Source: Levilinea sp.
GTDB taxonomy: Bacteria; Chloroflexota; Anaerolineae; Anaerolineales; Anaerolineaceae
DNA: 49,760 bases
Direction of reading: 5' to 3'
NCBI GenBank assembly: GCA_029975215.1
Contig: JARKPO010000085.1
Coordinates: 1 to 49,760, forward strand
Made by a program: the position numbers and the translations under genes. Under the pieces are notes generated by a model. The model searched no databases. It was not told where the DNA came from and saw only the letters and a program-made list of their open reading frames with translations. This document shows positions 32,635-41,453 of this stretch, one piece after another. Numbering within the stretch: position 1 is the first letter of the stretch; every line of letters begins with the position of its first letter.

Positions 32635-33078
32635 ATGTTTCGTATCAGTCGGCGTTTAGATTACGGTTTGAATTTGATGCTTGCCTTAGCCTCCGAGAAC
32701 AGCGAATTGCCCCAATCCACTGCTTCGTTGGCCGAAAAGCTCAATATGCCCCTGCCCTTCATGCACCAGATTGCCCATTCGCTCATGCAGTCGGGTCTGA
32801 TCAAAGCTACCCCCGGCCCGCGCGGCGGCCTGCGGCTCAATCGCCCTGCCACGGAGGTCAGCGTGCTGCAAATCATCGAAGCTCTCGAAGGCCCTATCAA
32901 CCTCAACCCCGAAGGAGCCGAGAGCAATCAGAAAAGCGCCCTGGCCAGCACCCTCATTTGGGATGACCTTCAGCAAAAAATCCTGCTTCAACTGGGCGGC
33001 CTATATCTTGAGGACATGATCACCCAGGCAGATCAGCTGCAATTGTATTCGCAGGCGCTCCTGCCTTCTAATAACTGA
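32635..33078 (+). CDS. Rrf2-family transcriptional regulator without Fe-S cysteines
   Basis: 147 residues with the Rrf2 winged helix: RISRRLDYGLNLMLALAS, SLAEKLNMPLPFMHQIAHSL and GLIKATPGPRGGLRLNRPATEVSV, then a long helix (about 75-95) and a C-terminal helical part. Members such as IscR and NsrR bind an Fe-S cluster through three Cys near residues 90-105; this protein has no cysteine at all, so it must sense in another way or not at all. The promoter carries FNR/CRP-like boxes. Divergent from the cytochrome c lipoprotein gene, which it may control. Confidence 0.92.
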   Translation: MFRISRRLDYGLNLMLALASENSELPQSTASLAEKLNMPLPFMHQIAHSLMQSGLIKATPGPRGGLRLNRPATEVSVLQIIEALEGPINLNPEGAESNQKSALASTLIWDDLQQKILLQLGGLYLEDMITQADQLQLYSQALLPSNN

Positions 33079-33098
33079 GCTAAACGCACCTTCCATCC

Positions 33099-33143
33099 AA
33101 CCCACAATCCCCCTTGCACGCACGGCAAAGGGGATTGTGGGTT
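33099..33143. terminator. Long hairpin between convergent rrf2 and DUF3592 genes
   Basis: A 19-base stem with one mismatch (33099-33117 with 33125-33143) and a 7-base loop. There is no T tract after it on either strand, so classic rho-independent action is doubtful. Confidence 0.5.
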
Positions 33144-33156
33144 AAAAACACGCCGT

Positions 33157-33636
33157 TCAGCCGATGTTCATCCCCATCCACACCGCTGCCCCCACCAGCC
33201 CAGCCCCCACCAGCAGAAAAATTAGCCAGCTCCAACCCACCCCCACTTCCAGAGCCGTCTCCTCCCGGTTGGCCGGGTTGTAATACACAGTCACTTTTTG
33301 GCCCACCGGGTAACGTTTGACCACCTTTTCCGCCAGCGGGCGGGCGTAAGTGCGCTGAGGTAATCCCAACTGCTTGCGGGTGAGTGTTTCCTCCCCCAGG
33401 GTGAAGCGGTATTCCACCACCGGTTCATACGAGACCTCCGTGCGCACGGTTTCATCCCGCGCGGTCACCTGACGGCGCTCCACTACCTCACTGTAGGTCA
33501 CCTCCCCCTCCGCGCGCGCCCAACGGCGGCTTTTGACCCCCTGCCGCAGCACCATGACGCCCATGCCCACCAGGAATAAACCAAACAGGCCCAAAATACC
33601 CGTTACACACAGTATGACCACGCTGCCGCTGTCCAT
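33157..33636 (-). CDS. DUF3592 membrane protein
   Basis: 159 residues: TM helix at about 7-30, a beta domain (RRWARAEGEVTYSEVVERRQ, then VEYRFTLGEETLTRKQL and GQKVTVYYNPANREETAL, a DUF3592 hallmark) and a C-terminal TM helix (about 133-154). The function is unknown; the domain is thought to be extracytoplasmic. It lies 24 bases after the lipoprotein gene at 33661-34989 and may be cotranscribed with it. Confidence 0.88.
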   Translation of the reverse strand: MDSGSVVILCVTGILGLFGLFLVGMGVMVLRQGVKSRRWARAEGEVTYSEVVERRQVTARDETVRTEVSYEPVVEYRFTLGEETLTRKQLGLPQRTYARPLAEKVVKRYPVGQKVTVYYNPANREETALEVGVGWSWLIFLLVGAGLVGAAVWMGMNIG

Positions 33637-33660
33637 ATGCGCCTCTTCTCTCTGCGAGCC

Positions 33661-34989
33661 TCACGGCTGTAAAACCCACAACCCTTCGTCCTCCCCACCC
33701 ACGGCCGCCGCAAAAAGCCGCCCCTTGCCGTCCACCGCCAGGCGCACAAAGCCCGCCTGCAGTTCGCCCACTTCGCTCAAGGTGCGGTTTCTCCACAGAA
33801 GGACTTTGCCGCCCGCGCTCAAATACCCCGCGTCATCCGGCAGAATCGCCCAGCTCGTCGGCGCAGCCCACTCCGTTTCATACACACGCATCCAGCCGTA
33901 ATTGCGCTCCATATGGAAAATCACCGTGGAGCCTTCCATGCTGGCCCCACCCCGCCGCCAGGCCGCCATCCAGGGCCGGTCCTGCGGGTCCACCGCCACA
34001 CGACGCACCAGATAGGTGCGGTTGATACCGTCTGGAAAGTACTCCTTGCCCCAGTTTCCGCTGTTGGGGTTATAGCGCAGCAGCACATCGTAAGTTCCGG
34101 CATAAGCCGTACCCTTGCTGTCCACCGCCATATCCAGCACGCAGGCCCCCTCGGCAGCCAGAATGGGGTTCCATTCGCCGTTGGAGTAGCGCGCAATCCC
34201 CACGCCTTCCAGCATCTCACCCTTGCCCACGCAGCCCCCCACCCACACCTTGCCTGCGCCTGATACGCTGACATCCGTCAGGAAATAGCCTTGGTACCCG
34301 CTGGTATCCTGTTCAGCAAAGTTCAGCTCGCGGTGATCCAACGCCGTCCAGCGGTTAGAGGCCCGCGAAAACCGCCGCACCTCATCCATGCCCGTCGTCA
34401 GCCACAGATCCCCTTCCGGCCCCTCCACGATCTCGTCCGCCAGGCCTGGGCTGAGGTACTCCGGCTCTGGCAGCGGCAGCCAGCCTTCTGCCTCACCGTA
34501 AAAGATCCATTCCCCGGGAGCCAAGGCCCCCATCACCGCGCCGCCCTCCAGCACCACCCACACCCAGCCGCGGCTGTCTGCGCCCAAAATGGCTTCCGCG
34601 GGGATGTCCAACTGCTCCACCCATTCCGTCTCGCCCACCACAAACACCCCGCTGGCGGCACTGACCCAAACATCCCCTTCCGGCGACACCCACAAATCGG
34701 TAATACCCTTCAAAGGCAGTCCGTCTTTCAGCACCGCCGTAAACGGCCCGGCGTTCTGCGCCGCGAGCGCAGTGGGTGTGCTTGGTGCAAGCGTTGGGGT
34801 GGGTTTGGCTGCCGTCGGCTTAGGCAGAGCCGTGGGTTCGGGCTTCTTCTCGGTGGGTTCAGGCAGGGCCGTAGGCTGCGCCTCTGGCCGAGGCGGCGGC
34901 TCCGTGGGGCTTTGGCCACCTCCCAGACTGCACGCCAGCATCAGCCCCATCAATCCCAACGCAGCCGTCCATCGCATCCACCTGTGCAT
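33661..34989 (-). CDS. Lipoprotein with Pro/Thr linker and beta-propeller-like repeats
   Basis: 442 residues. Lipobox LMLAC at Cys20, a Pro/Glu/Thr/Ala-rich linker (about 26-80), then repeated motifs with a conserved pattern of aliphatic strand, G/D and W (LWVSPEGDVWVSAASGVFVV; VEGPEGDLWLTTGMDEVRRF; VAVDPQDRPWMAAW; LAVDGKGRLFAAAVGG), like the two-component-regulator propeller or SMP-30 type. It is expected on the outer face of the membrane. The function is unknown. It sits 10 bases after the upstream lipoprotein gene, with which it is probably cotranscribed. Confidence 0.8.
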   Translation of the reverse strand: MHRWMRWTAALGLMGLMLACSLGGGQSPTEPPPRPEAQPTALPEPTEKKPEPTALPKPTAAKPTPTLAPSTPTALAAQNAGPFTAVLKDGLPLKGITDLWVSPEGDVWVSAASGVFVVGETEWVEQLDIPAEAILGADSRGWVWVVLEGGAVMGALAPGEWIFYGEAEGWLPLPEPEYLSPGLADEIVEGPEGDLWLTTGMDEVRRFSRASNRWTALDHRELNFAEQDTSGYQGYFLTDVSVSGAGKVWVGGCVGKGEMLEGVGIARYSNGEWNPILAAEGACVLDMAVDSKGTAYAGTYDVLLRYNPNSGNWGKEYFPDGINRTYLVRRVAVDPQDRPWMAAWRRGGASMEGSTVIFHMERNYGWMRVYETEWAAPTSWAILPDDAGYLSAGGKVLLWRNRTLSEVGELQAGFVRLAVDGKGRLFAAAVGGEDEGLWVLQP

Positions 34990-34999
34990 GCTTCCCTCC

Positions 35000-36175
35000 C
35001 TACGGTTTGATCGGAATCTGGTTAAACACGCCCGAAACCGTCAAAAAGCTCCCCGGCTTATCCTTGTTTTCAGCCTCAAAACTGAAATATCCGCTGAGCT
35101 TGCCGCCTTCCACTTCGGTCAAAACCAAAGAGCCGCTGGTCATATAATAAAACCACACCCCCGCAAAGATGGCAAAGGTCGGCCCTTTGGCCGCCAATTT
35201 GGCGTCGTAGGGTTTCAAAGGCACTTCCCCGGCTTTCACGTCGTAGGGCAGGAACATCGAAAGCGAATAGCGCTCGGTTTTGTTGATCAGGCCGATGACA
35301 GCCCCGTTGTCCGTGTTCTGATACTGCACCTTGCCCCCGTCTGCGCGGTCATTTTCGGCCCCGCTGAGCTCATACACAAAGCTGCCAGGTTTCAGGCTGG
35401 CCGGGTCAATCCCCAGCACGTTGCCGCTGACCGCGCCCGTGCTGCCGCCGGAGCTGCCACCCGCACCGGGCTGGCTGCCCCCGCCAGTGTCCGCAGTTTC
35501 GCCGCTCGCCCCCACCGTGATCCCCACCAGTTCCACCGCGTCAATCTCGTTCCAACCCACCCCCAACACGCTCTGATCCACCACCAGGCGCAGCCCCACG
35601 ATAGGGAAGTCCACCCCCTCCACGGTGATGGTCATCAAATCCGGGCACACGTCCAGATACTGGGGGTCGCGCACCAGAATCAAAAACTCCTCCCCCTTCG
35701 GATCAATCACGTACACTTCAGCCACCTGGGTGGGGTTATAGCTCTGGTAAATGTTGATCTCCGTGGCGATCACCGGCGTGTCAAAATACACCTTCAGCCA
35801 TTCCACCCCCGTAGCGCTGGACGAAGCCCAGGCCGTGCCGTAATCGCCGCACGCATCCGTGTTGGCCGGGCCGGTGGCTTGTTCCGCTGACCAATCCGCT
35901 GAGCCAAATTCCGAGCTGGCTTCAGCCGAGCTGGCCCACTGGCGAATCAGCTTGCCGCCCACATCCACGGGTTGTGCCGTCGGCTCCACCGCCGATGCTG
36001 CCGGCGGCGGCTCTTCTGCCATGGGCGTTTTGGCGTTGTGCTGCCCCGACGCCGGCGGCGCCGCGGGGACTTCTGGTCTCTCCTCCGCGTCTTTGCCCAT
36101 CAAGGGCAGCCCGCAGGCCATCGTCAACAAGCACAGTATCAGAACCGCTGCCAACCACCGCGCCCGCTTATGCAT
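35000..36175 (-). CDS. Lipoprotein with F5/8-type-C (discoidin-like) domain
   Basis: 391 residues. Lipobox TMAC at Cys21, a Pro/Ala-rich linker, then a beta domain at about 80-220 beginning WASSAEASSEFGSADWSAEQ and running through TEWLKVYFDTPVIATEINIYQSYN-like strands, the pattern of F5/8C carbohydrate-binding folds. A Gly/Ser-rich linker (about 235-255) leads to a second beta domain (about 260-391) that I do not recognise. AAGGAGG lies before the ATG and the promoter is TTGTGA-N16-TATAAT. It probably binds sugars or the cell surface. First gene of a three-gene lipoprotein/DUF3592 unit. Confidence 0.78.
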   Translation of the reverse strand: MHKRARWLAAVLILCLLTMACGLPLMGKDAEERPEVPAAPPASGQHNAKTPMAEEPPPAASAVEPTAQPVDVGGKLIRQWASSAEASSEFGSADWSAEQATGPANTDACGDYGTAWASSSATGVEWLKVYFDTPVIATEINIYQSYNPTQVAEVYVIDPKGEEFLILVRDPQYLDVCPDLMTITVEGVDFPIVGLRLVVDQSVLGVGWNEIDAVELVGITVGASGETADTGGGSQPGAGGSSGGSTGAVSGNVLGIDPASLKPGSFVYELSGAENDRADGGKVQYQNTDNGAVIGLINKTERYSLSMFLPYDVKAGEVPLKPYDAKLAAKGPTFAIFAGVWFYYMTSGSLVLTEVEGGKLSGYFSFEAENKDKPGSFLTVSGVFNQIPIKP

Positions 36176-36248
36176 TTCAGCCTCCTTGTTGTTTCAACCC
36201 TGCTGTCTTATCCTAAAAAGCCCACCCTATCGTTGATTGTTTGAGTCT

Positions 36249-36276
36249 ATTATAAAGAAAATTCTCTTTTTCACAA
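36249..36276 (-). promoter_or_regulatory. Promoter of the discoidin-like lipoprotein operon
   Basis: On the minus strand TTGTGA (36276-36271) and TATAAT (36254-36249) are separated by 16 bases. Confidence 0.65.
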
Positions 36277-36292
36277 GCCAGCCCCCGACTGG

Positions 36293-36321
36293 TTGCGCTT
36301 CCCCGCGGTCTGTGTCATAAT
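36293..36321 (+). promoter_or_regulatory. Promoter of the 36350 membrane protein
   Basis: TTGCGC (36293-36298) and CATAAT (36316-36321) are separated by 17 bases. It is divergent to the lipoprotein promoter. Confidence 0.45.
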
Positions 36322-36349
36322 CCTCTCGCCGTCATTTGCAGGAGAAACC

Positions 36350-37846
36350 ATGACCGTCTGGCTGCGCCGTTTTCGCCAAAATTTTGACTCCCTCTCCCCT
36401 GCCGCTCGTCTGGTCAGCGTGTTGGTGCTGCTGCTCATCTTCCTCATGGCCGCGCGCACGCCCCTCGACCCCGATCTGTGGTGGCATTTGCGCGCCGGAC
36501 AGGAAACCTGGGAAAACGCCGCCCCCTACACGGTGGATACGCTCTCCTACACCCGCGCCGGGGCGGTATGGGTAAACCATTCCTGGCTGGGCCAACTCAG
36601 CCTGTACCTCTCGTACCGGTGGGGCGGGTTCTTCGGCGTCAGCCTGTGGGTGGCCGCCCTTGCCGTCCTCAGCATGGCGGTGCTGCTGATGCAGATGGAT
36701 GGCCCCCACGGTTTGCGTGCCGCCCTGCTGGTGCTGGGCAGCCTTGTGGCCGCCACCACCTGGGCCCCTCGCCCGCAGATGCTCACCCTGCTCTTTCTGC
36801 CCATCTTGCAGGCCCTCATCACCCACGCCAAAACCACCGGCCGCGACCATTTTTGGCTGCTGCCGCCTTTCTTCCTCCTCTGGTCCAACCTGCACGGCGG
36901 CTATTCCGCCGGAATCCTCTTCCTGGCAGCCGTTTTGGCCGGGGAGGTTCTCAACCACCTCCTGGATCCAGCTTCTCCCCAAACCCTTTCCTGGCCGCGT
37001 CTGGGGCGTCTGGCGGGCTGGAGCGGCCTGTCGCTGTTGGCCGTGCTGGTGAACCCCAACGGCCTGAACACCTGGTTCATCCCCTTCCAGACTCTGGACG
37101 TCAGCGTGGTGGAAATTGACGAGTGGTTTTCCCCCAATTTCCACAACCTCAACGAACAGCCCATGCTGTGGCTGCTCATGCTGACCCTCTTCGCCCTGGC
37201 CCTGGCCAACCGCCGTGCGGACGGCGGCGATCTGCTGGCTGTCATCGGCTTTGGCGCGCTGGCGCTGATGGCCAAGCGAGGCTTCGGTCCCTTTGCCGTG
37301 GTGGCCCTGCCGGTCCTCTCCCGCGCCCTATGGGCTGCCTGGCGCGCCGCCCCCCGCTTGCAAAGCCTGCTGGCCCGCTTTCAGACCCCGCCCAGCCCCC
37401 AGGCAGGCTGGCAAAAAGCCGTCAATCTCACCCTGGTGGGGCTGATCGCTGCCGCAGCCTGGGCCAAAGCGGGTGTGGTCAGCCACCCCACCGCCATGCA
37501 GATCTACACCGCCCAGCAATACCCCGCCCGCGCCGTGGCCTGGTTGGCCTCCCAACCGCGCAGCGGCCACCTGCTCAATTCCTACAATTGGGGCGGCTAC
37601 CTCACCTGGGCCTACCCTCAGCAGCCTGTGTTCATTGACGGCCGCGCGGATCTGTTCGGCAGCGAGATCCTGGGCGAATGGCTCACCCTGGTGCGCACCC
37701 AACCCGGTTGGGAAGCCCTCCTGCAAAAATGGGACATCCGCTGGGTCTTGTTGGAAAATGGAACCCCCCTGGCAGACACGCTGCAAACCCGCGGCTGGCC
37801 GGTTCGTTACCGTGACGCGCAGGCGGTGGTTTTGGAACACCCCTGA
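36350..37846 (+). CDS. Multi-TM membrane protein with DPDLWWH motif (glycosyltransferase-like)
   Basis: 498 residues with at least ten hydrophobic segments. Near the N-terminus LDPDLWWHLRAGQ is followed by SYTRAGAVWVNHSWLGQL. This acidic/aromatic pair resembles the first extracytoplasmic loop of PMT/GT39-type integral glycosyltransferases, but the family is not certain. The C-terminal extracytoplasmic part holds HLLNSYNWGGYLTWAYPQQPVFIDGRADLF, again typical of such proteins. ATG 36350 is set by GCAGGAGA 5 bases upstream. It is followed about 50 bases later by the nucleoside hydrolase. Confidence 0.7.
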   Translation: MTVWLRRFRQNFDSLSPAARLVSVLVLLLIFLMAARTPLDPDLWWHLRAGQETWENAAPYTVDTLSYTRAGAVWVNHSWLGQLSLYLSYRWGGFFGVSLWVAALAVLSMAVLLMQMDGPHGLRAALLVLGSLVAATTWAPRPQMLTLLFLPILQALITHAKTTGRDHFWLLPPFFLLWSNLHGGYSAGILFLAAVLAGEVLNHLLDPASPQTLSWPRLGRLAGWSGLSLLAVLVNPNGLNTWFIPFQTLDVSVVEIDEWFSPNFHNLNEQPMLWLLMLTLFALALANRRADGGDLLAVIGFGALALMAKRGFGPFAVVALPVLSRALWAAWRAAPRLQSLLARFQTPPSPQAGWQKAVNLTLVGLIAAAAWAKAGVVSHPTAMQIYTAQQYPARAVAWLASQPRSGHLLNSYNWGGYLTWAYPQQPVFIDGRADLFGSEILGEWLTLVRTQPGWEALLQKWDIRWVLLENGTPLADTLQTRGWPVRYRDAQAVVLEHP

Positions 37847-37897
37847 AGCGCGGCTGTAGTTCCCCGTATTCACCTTTAGACTGATGGTAAAAAACCT

Positions 37898-38833
37898 ATG
37901 AAACCCATAATCATTGACACCGATATGGCTTTAGACGATTGGATGGCCATCCTCTACCTGCTGCGGCATCCCCAGGTTGCGGTTCAGGCCGTCAGCGTGG
38001 TCGGCACCGGCGAAGCCCACCCCCGCCCCGGCGCCGTCAACGCCCTGCGCCTGCTGGCCCTGGCCCAACACGCCCCCTGTCCGGTGGCCGCCGGCAGCCC
38101 CGTGCCCCTGCGCGGCAGCGCGGCCTTCCCCTGGCTGATCCGTTTCATCATGGATCACCACTTCTTCATCCCCCTGGTGCGCGTACCCGCTCCCGCCTCT
38201 TTCCCAGAGGCCGTGTCCCTGCTGGCCGAACAGCTCTCTGCCGCGCCGGAACCCGTCACCGTCCTGGCCGTCGGCCCGCTCACCAATCTGGGCGCCCTGC
38301 TCCAGGCCTATCCCCATCTAACCGCCAAGATCGAGCGCGTGGTCATCATGGGCGGCGCGCTGGATGTCCCCGGCAACATTCAGGATATCCTCCCCCGCTC
38401 CCCCAACGCCCACGCCGAATGGAACATCTATATTGACCCCACAGCCGCCAATTGGGTGTTCGCCTCCGGCGTGCCTGTCACCCTGGTGCCTTTGGACGCC
38501 ACCAACCAGACCCCTCTCACGCCAGATTTCCTCCAACGCCTGGGACAGCGCGCAACTCACCCCGCCGCCCGCTTCATCCACCGCGGCCTGACAAATATGA
38601 GCCGCCTGAACCAGGGCCGCGGTTTCTATTTCTGGGATCCACTGGCGGCGGTCCTCGCGGTGCGCCCCGAATTGGGCCTCTACCAAACCCGCCCGGTGCG
38701 CGTAATCGAAGAAGAAGGCAGCCAGTACGGCCGCATCCTCAGTGAAGAGGGCTCCTATCCCATTCAGGTGTGTCTAGGCGTGGATCAGCCCGCCTTCGAG
38801 CAGGAATTTCTGGATACGCTCTGCGCCCCGTAG
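37898..38833 (+). CDS. Nucleoside hydrolase (IunH/RihA-type)
   Basis: Hydrolyses the N-glycosidic bond of nucleosides. The calcium/active-site signature is present as DTDMALDDW (residues 7-15, family DTDxxxDD), with VIMGGALDVPGN (149-160), AEWNIYIDPTAANWVF (174-189) and WDPLAAVLAVRPEL near 247-260 supplying the second Asp set. The usual proton-donor His is not recognised, which leaves the substrate open. The length of 311 is normal. A bidirectional terminator follows, shared with convergent bcp. Confidence 0.9.
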   Translation: MKPIIIDTDMALDDWMAILYLLRHPQVAVQAVSVVGTGEAHPRPGAVNALRLLALAQHAPCPVAAGSPVPLRGSAAFPWLIRFIMDHHFFIPLVRVPAPASFPEAVSLLAEQLSAAPEPVTVLAVGPLTNLGALLQAYPHLTAKIERVVIMGGALDVPGNIQDILPRSPNAHAEWNIYIDPTAANWVFASGVPVTLVPLDATNQTPLTPDFLQRLGQRATHPAARFIHRGLTNMSRLNQGRGFYFWDPLAAVLAVRPELGLYQTRPVRVIEEEGSQYGRILSEEGSYPIQVCLGVDQPAFEQEFLDTLCAP

Positions 38834-38856
38834 CCTGACCCTTTGCTGAAATCAAA

Positions 38857-38896
38857 ACCCGCCAGAACAAGCATCAACGTGTCTGGCGGGTCTTTT
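38857..38896. terminator. Bidirectional terminator between the nucleoside hydrolase and bcp
   Basis: Stem ACCCGCCAGA (38857-38866) with TCTGGCGGGT (38882-38891), then CTTTT on the plus strand and TTTT on the minus strand. Confidence 0.85.
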
Positions 38897-38929
38897 ATTC
38901 GTTTTTCACAACAGGTCAGGCGTGTCCGA

Positions 38930-39391
38930 TTAACCCTTCAGGGCGGCCAACACCTCAGCGCTGTGTCCCGCGGGCTTAACGTTCTCAAACACCTTCTTAA
39001 TCTCGCCGTCCGCACCGATCACAAAGGTGCTGCGCAGAACCCCATCGTACTCGCGGCCCATAAATTTCTTGGGTCCCCAGGCCCCGTACAGCTCGCACAC
39101 CTGGTGATCTTCATCCGCCAGCAGCACAAAGGGCAGCTGGTATTTTTCTTTAAACTTCTTGTGTGATTTGGGACTGTCGGGGCTGACCCCCAAAATCACC
39201 ACCCCCGAGCCTTCGTAATCGCTGTAATCATCGCGAAAGGCACACGCCTCGGTGGTGCAGCCGGGAGTGTCATCTTTCGGGTAAAAGTACAGCACCACCG
39301 GCTTTCCGCGGTATTCCGAAAGGCGGTGAAGGGTTCCATTTTCATCCTGCAGGCTAAAATCCGGCGCGGTCTGGTTGGCAGCAATTGTCAT
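38930..39391 (-). CDS. bcp: Thiol peroxidase Bcp/PrxQ
   Basis: Reduces hydrogen and organic peroxides with thioredoxin as donor. 153 residues with peroxidatic C45 and resolving C50 (DDTPGCTTEAC), the PrxQ spacing, and APDFSLQDENG and GVSPDSPKSHKKF motifs. AGGAGA precedes the ATG. It lies 44 bases after the MoeA-PBP gene and may be read from the same transcript. Confidence 0.96.
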   Translation of the reverse strand: MTIAANQTAPDFSLQDENGTLHRLSEYRGKPVVLYFYPKDDTPGCTTEACAFRDDYSDYEGSGVVILGVSPDSPKSHKKFKEKYQLPFVLLADEDHQVCELYGAWGPKKFMGREYDGVLRSTFVIGADGEIKKVFENVKPAGHSAEVLAALKG

Positions 39392-39435
39392 GGTCGTCTC
39401 TCCTCATTCCTTAGGCGTTCATTTCTCTGTTCTGA

Positions 39436-41436
39436 TTATGCCCGTTCCGCCGGCTCAATTCTACCCAGGTGTATAACCTTGCCCATCACGCTGACATCAT
39501 AGCCCGGCATGGCCGAAACCTCACGCCGAAAAGCCGCATCCTGCATCAGGTCAAATATGGGCTTCAGCAGCTCGTCCTGCGCATATTCCTCAGGGATCAC
39601 CAGGTCGTAGCGCTCGTGGAACAGGGGGACAAAATCCAACTCCAGGGCCTGCGCCGCCGCCGTCACCCCCAGCCCGCAGTCCGCCCGACCCGAAGCCACC
39701 GCCGCCGCCACCGCCAGATGGGTGTATTCTTCCTGCTCATACCCCTGCACCTGTTCCGTGCGGATACCCAAGCGCTGCAAATGATAATCCAGCAGCATGC
39801 GCGTTCCTGCGCCGCGCTGGCGGTTAATAAAGCGGATATCCTCGCGGGCCAGATCAGCCAGCCCCTGCACGCCCTTAGGGTTGCCCTTGGGGACCAGCAG
39901 CCCCTGTTCGCGATTGACCCACGCCACCAGGCGCACTTCCCGCCCAGCCAGGTACTGTTCTAAATAGCGCAGGTTATATTCGCCGCTGTCGGGGTCCAGC
40001 AAATGCGACCCGGCCACATGCGCCTCGCCCCGCCGCAGCGCCACCAGTCCGCCCTGACTGCCCACGTTGGCGCTCACCAGCCGCCGTCCGCGCTCCGCCA
40101 GATGCTGCGCCAGCAGATCCAAGGTCAGGTCGTGCGAGCCAATCGCAAAGACTGTCCGCTCCAGTTCTTCCGGTGCGCGGTACAGCCGCACGCGCACCGC
40201 AGACCCCGCCTCCAGGCCCTGCACGCCGCGCGGCAGCACAGCGATGCCGTCCGCACGCACCAGCGAGGTGATCACCCCCGCCCCGCGCGAAAGCGGCGCC
40301 GCCAACAGCCTGGCCCCCACCCGACCCACCACCACGCGCATGAAGTCGTCATCCCCCGCCGGTGAAGTCACCTTGCGCGTCAGAGCCGCCTCCACCTCAA
40401 TGGGCTGCAATGCTCCGCGTCCCAGCCAGCGGGAGATCAGCGGCTCCACAAAAATTTCACCTGTCAGCGCAGCCGAAACCGGGTAGCCCGGCACACCTAC
40501 CACCGGCACGCGCCGTTCGGGCTGGGCTGCGCCTGGCGATCGCCGCAGCATCCCCAAAATCACCGGATGCCCAGGCCGCACCGCCACGCCGTGCACCAAA
40601 AGTTCACCCAAACGCTCTACCACCCGCGCGGAAAAATCCTCCGACCCGGCCGAAGAACCTGCGTTCAGCAGCACCAAATCGTTCTCATCCGCCGCCTGCT
40701 GCACGCGCGCGCACAGCAGCTCAAAATCATCCGGGGTGATGGGGAAACGAACCGCCTCGCCGCCCCAGGCGTTCACCTGTCCGGCCAGCACGATGGAATT
40801 GAATTCGATGATGTCCCCCCGACGTACATCCTGGCCCACCGGGACCAGTTCGGTTCCTGAAGGCAGCACGGCCACCCGCGGCTTGTGCGCCACCCACAGG
40901 TGGGTGTGTCCGCTGGCCGCCGCCGCCCCCAAATCCACCGGCCGCACGGTGTGGCCCGCGGGCAGCACCAATTGCGTGGCCACGATATCCTCGCCCATTG
41001 GGCGCACATGCGCCCAGGGCGGCAGCCCCGCCCGCAGCCGGATGGCATGCGGTTTGCGCGGGTCAGCGGCGGGCTGATCGGCGCTGTCTAAGGCCTCCAC
41101 CTGCTCAATCGGCACCACCGCATCAGCCCAATCCGGCAAAGGGTCGCCCGTATCCACATACTGCGCCCGGCCGCCCAGCAGAATGTGCACCGGCGCGGTC
41201 GGCATGGCCTCCCGCGTATCCGCAGAGCACAGCGCAAAGCCATCCATGGCCGAGGCATGGTAATGCGGCGAGGAAATGCGCGCCCATACCGCCCGCGAAA
41301 GCACCCGACCCGCGGCGTGCTCATCCAGCGGGACGCATTCTTCGGCCAACACACCCCCCAGCCCGGCTTCTTCTAAGGCCTCCCGCAGCCGGGTTTGTGC
41401 CTGATCTAATGGGATATCATGCAGATAAACAGCCAT
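39436..41436 (-). CDS. MoeA domain fused to a periplasmic-binding-protein-like domain
   Basis: MoeA inserts molybdate/tungstate into molybdopterin. Residues 1-415 are MoeA-like: SPHYHASAMDGFAL, VDTGDPLPDWADAVVPIEQ, the GSSAGSEDF loop and VPVVGVPGYPVSA. About 435-655 is a PBP-like fold (GSHDLTLDLLAQHLAERG, ASHLLDPDSGEYN, GLADLAREDIRFINRQRGAGTR), which in this fusion is thought to bind oxyanion. Such long fusions are known in archaea and some bacteria. There is no signal sequence, so both parts are cytosolic. It is the distal gene of the minus-strand operon that also carries a canonical moeA. Confidence 0.9.
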   Translation of the reverse strand: MAVYLHDIPLDQAQTRLREALEEAGLGGVLAEECVPLDEHAAGRVLSRAVWARISSPHYHASAMDGFALCSADTREAMPTAPVHILLGGRAQYVDTGDPLPDWADAVVPIEQVEALDSADQPAADPRKPHAIRLRAGLPPWAHVRPMGEDIVATQLVLPAGHTVRPVDLGAAAASGHTHLWVAHKPRVAVLPSGTELVPVGQDVRRGDIIEFNSIVLAGQVNAWGGEAVRFPITPDDFELLCARVQQAADENDLVLLNAGSSAGSEDFSARVVERLGELLVHGVAVRPGHPVILGMLRRSPGAAQPERRVPVVGVPGYPVSAALTGEIFVEPLISRWLGRGALQPIEVEAALTRKVTSPAGDDDFMRVVVGRVGARLLAAPLSRGAGVITSLVRADGIAVLPRGVQGLEAGSAVRVRLYRAPEELERTVFAIGSHDLTLDLLAQHLAERGRRLVSANVGSQGGLVALRRGEAHVAGSHLLDPDSGEYNLRYLEQYLAGREVRLVAWVNREQGLLVPKGNPKGVQGLADLAREDIRFINRQRGAGTRMLLDYHLQRLGIRTEQVQGYEQEEYTHLAVAAAVASGRADCGLGVTAAAQALELDFVPLFHERYDLVIPEEYAQDELLKPIFDLMQDAAFRREVSAMPGYDVSVMGKVIHLGRIEPAERA

Positions 41437-41453
41437 GCTGCCGTCCTTAGTCT

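Noticed and set aside
36332..37144. 270-residue minus-strand ORF inside the DPDLWWH membrane protein gene
   Set aside because: Its His/Gly/Gln-rich composition and lack of domain or start signal show it is an antisense shadow.
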